Below, piece by piece: positions 6,544 through 11,446 of a DNA stretch of 11,446 nt (its first letter is position 1; every line of letters starts with the position of its first letter). Under the pieces are notes generated by a model, which saw only the letters and a program-made list of their open reading frames with translations, was not told where the DNA came from and made no database searches. Location: assembly GCA_029239545.1 (NCBI GenBank), contig JARBUQ010000083.1, positions 1 to 11,446 of the forward strand. Direction: 5' to 3'. The position numbers and the translations under genes were made by a program. Source of the DNA: Paenibacillus sp. (GTDB lineage: Bacteria > Bacillota > Bacilli > Paenibacillales > NBRC-103111).

Positions 6544-7983
6544 ATGTATATCGAAACGAAGGTTCGGGGAAACCCGGATGCACTCTTAATTGAAACGGCT
6601 GAATATGTGTTGGATAAGGTCATTTCCAGCGAGGAAGCCTACGATACAGCACGTTATGTTCTGATGGACACATTGGCTTCCGGGTTTCTTGCTCTGCGTT
6701 ACCCCGAATGCACCAAGCATCTCGGACCAATCGTACCAGGAACCGTAGTTCCTAACGGGGTGCGTGTCCCAGGAACACAGTTTGTTCTCGATCCTGTACA
6801 TGCCGCCTTTAATATCGGCTGCATGATTCGCTGGCTCGATTACAACGATACTTGGCTAGCTGCAGAATGGGGTCATCCTTCTGATAACCTCGGCGGTATT
6901 CTTGCCAGCGCCGATTATATCAGTCGCCAGCGGATCGCACGCTCGGAAGCTCCACTGACCGTGCGTGATGTCTTGACAGCCATGATCAAAGCGCATGAGA
7001 TCCAAGGTGTATTAGCACTGGAGAACAGTTTGAATCGTGTGGGTCTGGATCATGTCCACTTCGTTAAGGTGGCATCGACTGCAGTAGTTACCGGATTGCT
7101 GGGAGGAACCAAAGAAGATGTAATCAACGCAGTCTCCAACGCATGGATTGATGGAGCAAGCCTGCGTACCTACCGCCATGCACCGAATACCGGGTCGCGC
7201 AAGTCATGGGCAGCAGGAGATGCAACGAGCCGTGCCGTAAGATTGGCCTTAATGACCCTCAAAGGAGAGATGGGTTACCCTACTGCCCTTTCAGCCCCAA
7301 TCTGGGGATTCCAAGAGGTGCTGTTTAAAGGGAAGCAGGTTACCTTGGCCCGTAAGCTTGATAGTTATGTCATGGAACGAGTATTGTTTAAAATATCGTT
7401 CCCAGCTGAGTTTCACGCGCAAACAGCAGTCGAATGTGCCATTAAGCTGCATGAGCAGCTTGTAGGGCGATGGGACGAGATCGATCAAATCGTATTGACG
7501 ACACATGAGTCGGCTATCCGAATCATTGATAAGAAGGGGCCTCTCCACAATCCGGCGGATCGCGATCACTGCCTGCAATACATGGTAGCAATCGGCTTGA
7601 TCTTTGGCGGGTTGACAGCTGATCATTATGAGGACGATGTGGCTCTTGATCCACGCATCGATCAGATTCGTGACAAAATGGTTGTAGTGGAGGATGTGCA
7701 GTTCAGCAAGGATTACTTGGATCCGGAGAAACGCTCGATTGCTAACGCAATTCAAATCGTGTTCAAGGACGGCAGCAGCACAGATAAAGTGGTATGCCAC
7801 TATCCTATCGGGCACCGTGAGCGCAGGACAGAAGGATTCCCGAAGCTGATTGAGAAATTCAAGAGTAGTATTAACACCCGGTTCCCGAAAAGGCAGCAGG
7901 AGGAGATTATCCAATTGTTCGAGGACCATGAGCAGCTGGAGCAAATGCCTGTTCACCTATTCATGGAAAAATTTATTATTTAA
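6544..7983 (+). CDS. prpD: 2-methylcitrate dehydratase
   Basis: PrpD dehydrates 2-methylcitrate to 2-methyl-cis-aconitate in the methylcitrate cycle and, unlike aconitase, needs no iron-sulfur cluster. At 479 residues the length fits PrpD proper. The family hallmarks are strong: IRWLDYNDTW (95-104) with AAEWGHPSDN (106-115), and SWAAGDATSR (221-230). AAGGAG at 6528-6533 serves the ATG ten bases downstream. It lies 21 bp after prpC and is followed by prpB, so three consecutive genes cover the cycle apart from the final hydration, which in such organisms a housekeeping aconitase elsewhere in the genome can perform. No AcnD-type enzyme is seen here. Start, frame and family are all clear. Confidence 0.93.
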   Translation: MYIETKVRGNPDALLIETAEYVLDKVISSEEAYDTARYVLMDTLASGFLALRYPECTKHLGPIVPGTVVPNGVRVPGTQFVLDPVHAAFNIGCMIRWLDYNDTWLAAEWGHPSDNLGGILASADYISRQRIARSEAPLTVRDVLTAMIKAHEIQGVLALENSLNRVGLDHVHFVKVASTAVVTGLLGGTKEDVINAVSNAWIDGASLRTYRHAPNTGSRKSWAAGDATSRAVRLALMTLKGEMGYPTALSAPIWGFQEVLFKGKQVTLARKLDSYVMERVLFKISFPAEFHAQTAVECAIKLHEQLVGRWDEIDQIVLTTHESAIRIIDKKGPLHNPADRDHCLQYMVAIGLIFGGLTADHYEDDVALDPRIDQIRDKMVVVEDVQFSKDYLDPEKRSIANAIQIVFKDGSSTDKVVCHYPIGHRERRTEGFPKLIEKFKSSINTRFPKRQQEEIIQLFEDHEQLEQMPVHLFMEKFII

Positions 7984-8029
7984 CCTATTCCATAGGATCA
8001 CGACCTGACAAGTTAAGGAGGTAATTTGG

Positions 8030-8950
8030 TTGGCTTGGTTAATTGAGCAAGAACAATCCCAGCAACAGCTGGCTGAGCGGTTTCGCCAATTGATGGCCGC
8101 GCCGGGGATTATGAGAATCCCTGGCGCCCATGACGGGTTGACGGCAAGAATCGCTCAATCGGTAGGCTTTCAGGCACTCTATCTGTCGGGTGCGGCATAT
8201 ACGGCGAGCCGCGCACTGCCTGATCTCGGAATAATAAGCTCCGATGAGCTGGCAGGCCGCTCCCGTGACCTCATTCGCGCCTCGGGCCTTCCGCTGCTCG
8301 CAGACATCGACACCGGGTTCGGCAGTGTTCTGAATGTGGCGCGTACGGCACGCGAGCTAGTAGAAGCGAAGGTGGCTGCCGTTCAAATCGAGGATCAGGA
8401 ATTGCCTAAGAAATGCGGGCATCTGAATGGGAAGAAGGTCGTTCCCGTCGAGGAAATGGTTCAGAAAATCAGGGCAATCAAGGAAGTAAGTCCGACGCTC
8501 ATCGTAATTGCCCGTACGGATGCCAAGGATGTGGAAGGAATCGATTCAGCGATAGAACGAGCGAATCGGTATATGGAAGCAGGAGCGGACGGGATATTCC
8601 CGGAGGCGCTGTCGAATGAGGCAGAGTTCCGGTTGGTTAGTCAGTCAGTCGATGCTCCGCTGCTGGCCAATATGACCGAATTTGGCCGAACTCCCTATTA
8701 TACTGCACAGCAATTCGAGGACTGGGGCTACAAGATGGTCATTTATCCCGTTACCTCCTTGCGAGTTGCCGCTAAGGCGATCGAGAATGTTTTTACAGAA
8801 ATATGGAACACGGGCACGCAATCCGCTTCACTGGAGCATATGCTTACCAGGCAGGAGCTGTATGAGACGATTCGTTATTACGATTATGAGAAGCTTGACC
8901 AGAAAATCGCCAAGACAGTATTGCCCGACATTCAGCGAGAAGCCGAGTAG
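8030..8950 (+). CDS. prpB: 2-methylisocitrate lyase
   Basis: This enzyme splits 2-methylisocitrate into pyruvate and succinate, completing propionate oxidation. The 306-residue product is a member of the isocitrate lyase/PEP mutase superfamily (Mg-dependent TIM barrel, usually a tetramer). It shows metal-binding DIDTGFG (from D92), IEDQ (E121, D122) and the signature KKCGH (127-131) with the catalytic cysteine C129, plus TEFGRTP and YPVTSLR-type segments typical of PrpB. Translation starts at TTG 8030 behind an unusually complete ribosome binding site, AAGGAGGT (8015-8022), seven bases upstream. The 46-bp gap from prpD is the longest inside the operon but holds no promoter or terminator that can be recognised. 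Confidence 0.92.
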   Translation: MAWLIEQEQSQQQLAERFRQLMAAPGIMRIPGAHDGLTARIAQSVGFQALYLSGAAYTASRALPDLGIISSDELAGRSRDLIRASGLPLLADIDTGFGSVLNVARTARELVEAKVAAVQIEDQELPKKCGHLNGKKVVPVEEMVQKIRAIKEVSPTLIVIARTDAKDVEGIDSAIERANRYMEAGADGIFPEALSNEAEFRLVSQSVDAPLLANMTEFGRTPYYTAQQFEDWGYKMVIYPVTSLRVAAKAIENVFTEIWNTGTQSASLEHMLTRQELYETIRYYDYEKLDQKIAKTVLPDIQREAE

Positions 8951-8965
8951 GCGGGGGGCGTATAC

Positions 8966-9799
8966 ATGGAGCAAGTGTACTTATTCTCCCCGGGAGACAG
9001 CCGCAAAAAGCTGGATAAAGCGATTGGCAGCGGGGCCGATGTTGTAATAATCGATCTGGAGGATGGGGTTGCAGCAGAGGATAAAGAGCAGGCCAGACAC
9101 GTTGTCCGCACGCTGCTGGACGAAATCAGGGACCGCTCCAACGGTCGTCCCAGGATCATGCTGCGCATCAACCCGGTTTCGAGTGTTTATTTCGTTGATG
9201 ATATGCCGTTATTGCAAGATGAGCGCATAGAGGGCGTAATGATTCCGAAGTGCGAAGGTGCGGCAGATATACGATCTGTCGCGGAGTCCAATCCTAATAT
9301 TGATCTAATCCCATTGATCGAATCTGTCGCAGGCGTTCGGTATTTGGAGGCTATTGCTTCAGCAGATAGACGAGTTAGGAGAGTGGCCTTCGGCGCCGTA
9401 GATTACGCTTTGGATCTAGGCGCCGAGTGGTCGGCTTGCGGAGATGAGCGAAAGTTTGCCATGGGCCAGCTCGTTTTTATGTCACGGGCTCTAGGCATGG
9501 ATCCTCCGATCGATGCCGTTTTTCCGGTTACTAAGGATAAGGCCGCACTGCAGGTGGACACGGAATATGGAAGGAAAGTCGGCTTTTATGGCAAAATGAT
9601 TATACATCCTGGACAAATTGAGTGGGTGCGCGAGGTTTATCGCGTTACGGCTGAGCAACTCGAGTGGAGCACCAAGGTCGTGCACGCGTACGAACAGAGG
9701 AGTGGCGTTGGCTCTATGGAGCTGGAAGGCAAGCTCATTGACCTGCCCATCTATAAGAAAGCCAAAAGAATCGTCGAATCGAGCAATAACCATCGATGA
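8966..9799 (+). CDS. CitE-like CoA-ester lyase (HpcH/HpaI family)
   Basis: The 277-residue TIM-barrel protein belongs to the citrate lyase beta-subunit-like group, which includes malyl-CoA, beta-methylmalyl-CoA and citramalyl-CoA lyases. Typical motifs are present: IIDLEDGV (28-35), RINP with R67, MIPK with K95, the Mg ligands E119 (PLIES) and D146 (FGAVDYALDLG), and GKMIIHPGQI, whose IHPxQ element is standard near the C-terminus. The other citrate lyase subunits (CitD, CitF) are absent, so it is not part of a citrate lyase complex. Next to the methylcitrate genes, a lyase releasing propionyl-CoA plus glyoxylate from beta-methylmalyl-CoA is the most coherent role; cleavage of citramalyl-CoA to acetyl-CoA and pyruvate is the main alternative. 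The ribosome binding site is a weak G-rich run 15 bp after prpB. Confidence 0.86.
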   Translation: MEQVYLFSPGDSRKKLDKAIGSGADVVIIDLEDGVAAEDKEQARHVVRTLLDEIRDRSNGRPRIMLRINPVSSVYFVDDMPLLQDERIEGVMIPKCEGAADIRSVAESNPNIDLIPLIESVAGVRYLEAIASADRRVRRVAFGAVDYALDLGAEWSACGDERKFAMGQLVFMSRALGMDPPIDAVFPVTKDKAALQVDTEYGRKVGFYGKMIIHPGQIEWVREVYRVTAEQLEWSTKVVHAYEQRSGVGSMELEGKLIDLPIYKKAKRIVESSNNHR

Positions 9800-9813
9800 A
9801 ATGCCTGATTTAC

Positions 9814-9852
9814 TTGAAAATCCAATATTTTCGCTGTATAGTCAGAATACAG
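9814..9852 (+). promoter_or_regulatory. gntR promoter with overlapping inverted repeat
   Basis: TTGAAA (9814-9819), a 17-bp spacer and TATAGT (9837-9842) make a good vegetative promoter after the lyase gene. The -10 box lies inside the inverted repeat CTGTAT-N7-ATACAG (9834-9852). Its arms carry the same TGTAT/ATACA half-sites as the TTGTATACAA operators at 863 and 2431, but pulled apart by seven bases. This suggests weaker or different autoregulation by the GntR protein. Confidence 0.65.
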
Positions 9853-9887
9853 AGATCATAAGTCAAATTTGATCTCTTTAATTTTTT
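9851..9887 (+). terminator. Hairpin with T-run in the gntR leader
   Basis: AGAGATCA (9851-9858) and TGATCTCT (9870-9877) form a perfect 8-bp stem around an 11-nt loop, followed by TTT, AA and six more T (to 9887). It would work as an intrinsic terminator for the catabolic operon, though the stem is A/T-rich. It lies downstream of the gntR promoter, so gntR transcripts would start at or just before the hairpin and have to pass it. Confidence 0.55.
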
Positions 9888-9906
9888 GTCGTAGGAGCGG
9901 TATAGG

Positions 9907-10572
9907 TTGGAAACGAAAAGAAGAAAAACAAGCGATTATATATACGCGGAAATCAAGAGAAGAATTATTGAGCTGGAGTATGAGCCCAATGAGCATTTAA
10001 GCGAGGAATTTTTGGCTAAGGCATTTGACGTAAGCCGTACGCCATTAAGAGAAGCTTTGTATCGTTTGGGAATGGAACGTCTGGTTGTCAAGCAATCAAC
10101 AGGGCGAATTGTTGTTACCAGGCTTACTATTTCGGAAGCGGAAGAGATCTATCAGGTCAGGGAAGTTCTGGAGGGCCTTGTGGCGCGGGAAGCTGCGCTC
10201 AAGATGACTCCCGTCCTTTTGACCCGATTAGAAGAAACGATGCATTTGATGGAGGCAGCGGCCGATTCCAGTCGGTATACTGATGTAATCCGGTATGGAA
10301 GCGAATTCCATCAAGTGCTGTACGAACCTTCCGGAAATGAGACGGCAATCCACTTTTTGGATCAGCTCAGAAGTCGCATTGAACGTTACAGACGGATTGG
10401 TGGATACAAACATCCCGATTATACAGCCAAATTCCCTGTTGATGAACATAGGCATATTCTTTCTTTAATACAGAATAAGGATGCAGACGGTACAGAGCAA
10501 GCGATGCGGATGCATATCAGGAGAAGCCTTGGAACAGTTAAGGATACGTTGCAGATGTATTTCTTTAAGTAA
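9907..10572 (+). CDS. GntR family regulator, FadR/FCD subfamily
   Basis: The 221-residue DNA-binding regulator has an N-terminal winged helix (about 10-70; recognition region LSEEFLAKAFDVSRTPLREAL, 31-51) and an all-helical FCD effector domain (about 80-215). FCD histidines that usually bind a metal are present (H135, H181/H183, H203), while the preceding aspartate position in the D-x-x-F-H pattern is Gly131. FCD regulators normally bind small organic acids and release the operator. Translation starts at TTG 9907 with AGGAG at 9893-9897. As the only regulator here and the last gene before a strong terminator, it is the natural candidate for the TTGTATACAA sites at 863, 2431 and 10788. The effector is probably a pathway acid or CoA ester, but this cannot be read from the sequence. 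Confidence 0.92.
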   Translation: METKRRKTSDYIYAEIKRRIIELEYEPNEHLSEEFLAKAFDVSRTPLREALYRLGMERLVVKQSTGRIVVTRLTISEAEEIYQVREVLEGLVAREAALKMTPVLLTRLEETMHLMEAAADSSRYTDVIRYGSEFHQVLYEPSGNETAIHFLDQLRSRIERYRRIGGYKHPDYTAKFPVDEHRHILSLIQNKDADGTEQAMRMHIRRSLGTVKDTLQMYFFK

Positions 10573-10591
10573 GCATTGATCATTGTTGAAG

Positions 10592-10630
10592 AAGGGGGTT
10601 CTTAGTATAATCTGAAGAAGCTCCTTTTTT
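10592..10630 (+). terminator. Intrinsic terminator after gntR
   Basis: Arms at 10592-10603 and 10615-10626 pair over 12 positions with one G-G mismatch and one G-T wobble, around an 11-nt loop. The 3' arm runs into six T (10625-10630). It begins 20 bp after the gntR stop codon and marks the end of the locus. The stretch between here and 10711 shows nothing recognisable. Confidence 0.8.
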
Positions 10631-10711
10631 GCATATATTTGGCAGGCAGACGAGGCATGTTGTAAGCTAGAGAGTTAAGCTAATACCGACTGGACTGGCT
10701 TAGGTGACGCT

Positions 10712-10845
10712 TGCTGTGTGTTGTTGGGATACTGGAAAGCGAGGGTAGACAACTTTGCTTGGGAAGGTCTGCTAATCGTCGCCTAATTTGTATACAAAAT
10801 AGTATTCAATAATGTATAATGGATAAATTTGTGTACATGTTGGAA
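10712..10845. repeat. Long direct repeat, right copy (pairs with 788-920)
   Basis: This is a same-orientation copy of the segment in front of the M20 gene, about 9.9 kb away. The 5' 58 bases and the operator-promoter block are near-identical or identical. The section between them has drifted, and GTTGTT/AACAAC is reduced here to GTTGT/ACAAC. The right copy lies beyond the gntR terminator, so the two copies bracket the whole M20-to-gntR module. Confidence 0.85.
10788..10820 (+). promoter_or_regulatory. Orphan promoter with TTGTATACAA operator
   Basis: TTGTATACAA (10788-10797) and TATAAT (10815-10820) are separated by 17 bp, and the whole 33-bp block is identical to 863-895. A TGTACA palindrome core (10832-10837) follows near the expected start, as in the left copy. 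No gene with a good ribosome binding site follows closely: a 26-codon frame starts at 10859 and structured sequence begins at 10876. Confidence 0.65.
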
Positions 10846-10858
10846 CCGCGTTAGCTAC

Positions 10859-10939
10859 ATGACTATTTCGAGTATCCCGGCATCCGCCGGGCCCAAACAG
10901 CTGAGAATTTTAGCTGTTTTGAGAATATGCTCCAGCTGA
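10859..10939 (+). CDS. Possible 26-residue peptide behind the orphan promoter
   Basis: An ATG at 10859 opens a 26-codon frame (MTISSIPASAGPKQ...) that ends at TGA 10937-10939. The start lies almost where the M20 start lies relative to the left repeat copy. There is no proper ribosome binding site (only GGAA further upstream), and the frame spans both hairpins described at 10876-10920. It may be a decayed gene start or chance. No family is recognised. Confidence 0.2.
   Translation: MTISSIPASAGPKQLRILAVLRICSS
10876..10920 (+). other. Two tandem hairpins below the orphan promoter
   Basis: CCCGGC-ATCC-GCCGGG (10876-10891) is a compact G/C-rich stem of six pairs with a 4-nt loop. AAACAGCT (10895-10902) and AGCTGTTT (10912-10919) form a second 8-bp stem with a 9-nt loop, ending in four T. 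Together they could end a transcript of roughly 95 nt started at the promoter ending at 10820. The T-run is short, so termination efficiency is uncertain. Confidence 0.45.
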
Positions 10940-10953
10940 AAGGAGTAGTAACC

Positions 10954-11142
10954 ATTTAAGTGCCAAAGAGCAACTAATCTCACTCCGTTCCCCAGATCCA
11001 TCGCTTTTAATTGCAAAACCGCAACTAATTCCCGCTACACCTCCACCGAATGGACTTCCTGCCCGTTTTAATTGCTTTTCTGCAACTAATTCGGCCTAGC
11101 ATAGTCGGATCACTCGATTTAATTGCTTTTTCGCAGCTAATT
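10954..11142. repeat. Four spaced hairpin repeats (TTAATTGC-N6-GCAACTAA)
   Basis: Units lie at 10954-10980, 11005-11030, 11066-11091 and 11117-11142. Each has a TTTAATTGC-like left arm, six variable bases and a GCAACTAAT-like right arm; the arms pair over about eight positions with one mismatch or G-T pair. Start-to-start distances are 51, 61 and 51 bp. The sequence between units is not conserved. Copy 1 (TTTAAGTGC) and copy 4 (GCAGCTAAT) carry single changes in one arm. This is a dispersed REP-like intergenic element of the type seen in Paenibacillus, not a CRISPR array. Confidence 0.7.
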
Positions 11143-11446
11143 CTACCACCTCTAAATGGGACCAAACAAAGGAGAATATTCTTCGAGTATCTCGGCCAAG
11201 AGGCTTCAGCCCACCTGAGTATTAACTTACTAAGAAATAATGACCGGGATGTCCGGTTCGCCATGTTCGTATTCGACCGGGAACAGCTAATCGCCGCCGG
11301 AACAGAGGCGCTTGGGTATAGTCCTCCCATCGGCTCAGGACCTGTTTCCGTAACCTCGGCAGCGGCCTCGCCGCTAGTGGAAAATATTCTGGGTATCATT
11401 CCTGATAAGACCGGATTCAAGTTTATAGGACTTCCTGAAATGCCCG
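11050..11446 (+). CDS. Unidentified open frame running off the window end
   Basis: The frame is open from ATG 11050 to the last base, at least 132 codons, with no stop. Residues up to about 35 are translated hairpin repeat (LIAFLQLI-type) and are probably not real protein. From about 11143 the translation looks like genuine protein (RRIFFEYLGQEASAHLS...), ending in IPDKTGFKFIGLPEMP. No start codon with a ribosome binding site is seen: AAAGGAG at 11168-11174 is followed in this frame only by ATA, and the next in-frame ATG is 11263. It may be a gene whose 5' end was replaced by repeats, or the true start may be a non-standard codon. No family was recognised. The antisense frame over the same bases looks like a shadow. 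Confidence 0.4.
   Translation, partial: MDFLPVLIAFLQLIRPSIVGSLDLIAFSQLILPPLNGTKQRRIFFEYLGQEASAHLSINLLRNNDRDVRFAMFVFDREQLIAAGTEALGYSPPIGSGPVSVTSAAASPLVENILGIIPDKTGFKFIGLPEMP

Noticed and set aside
7291..7956. 221-residue minus-strand frame inside prpD
   Set aside because: It lies entirely antisense to a strongly conserved gene, has no ribosome binding site and no recognisable motif.
7984..7996. CCTAT-TCC-ATAGG inverted repeat between prpD and prpB
   Set aside because: The stem is only five pairs with a 3-nt loop and has no T-run or promoter next to it; too weak to call a regulatory site.
10954..11142. CRISPR array
   Set aside because: Units are only about 25 bp with variable centres, the arms are degenerate and no cas genes are near. 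They behave like hairpin repeats with drifting sequence between them.
11025..11420. 131-residue open frame on the minus strand
   Set aside because: Low-complexity, arginine- and serine-rich composition without motifs; the + strand frame over the same bases reads as a more normal protein. Treated as a shadow.

Overview
The window looks like a chromosomal segment of a Paenibacillus-type Firmicute. This is judged from the strong AGGAGG-type ribosome binding sites, the mix of ATG, GTG and TTG starts, the moderate base composition, the gene families present, and short hairpin-forming intergenic repeats of a kind common in that group. No species can be named from the sequence alone. All credible genes lie on the + strand.

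Layout. Positions 1-283 are non-coding and hold short direct repeats. A small two-helix membrane protein follows (284-787). A 133-bp segment starting directly after its stop codon (788-920) carries a promoter with a perfect TTGTATACAA palindrome, and it drives an AbgB-like M20 amidohydrolase (938-2344). A second promoter of the same design (2431-2463) opens a tightly packed run of seven genes: an o-succinylbenzoate synthase/N-acylamino acid racemase-type enolase-superfamily enzyme, a single-domain MaoC hydratase, a family III CoA-transferase, 2-methylcitrate synthase (prpC), 2-methylcitrate dehydratase (prpD), 2-methylisocitrate lyase (prpB) and a CitE-like CoA-ester lyase. An FCD-type GntR regulator (9907-10572) follows with its own promoter, and a good intrinsic terminator closes it (10592-10630). 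Beyond that, the 788-920 segment recurs (10712-10845) with its operator and promoter intact but no recognisable gene behind it. Then come two hairpins, four spaced copies of another hairpin repeat, and an unidentified reading frame that runs off the window end.

How the genes may work together (inference). PrpC, PrpD and PrpB are the dedicated enzymes of the methylcitrate cycle, which turns propionyl-CoA plus oxaloacetate into pyruvate plus succinate. CoA-transferase, MaoC hydratase and CitE-type lyase are the three activities needed to activate, hydrate and cleave an unsaturated C5 dicarboxylate such as mesaconate. Cleavage through beta-methylmalyl-CoA would give glyoxylate and propionyl-CoA, and the propionyl-CoA would feed the methylcitrate enzymes in the same operon. 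The M20 hydrolase and the racemase-like enzyme resemble the known pairing of N-acylamino acid racemase with deacylase, and could release or prepare an amino acid entering the route. The GntR regulator probably controls both promoters, and perhaps its own, through TGTAT/ATACA half-sites. A competing reading is that the CoA module degrades itaconate or citramalate to acetyl-CoA and pyruvate.
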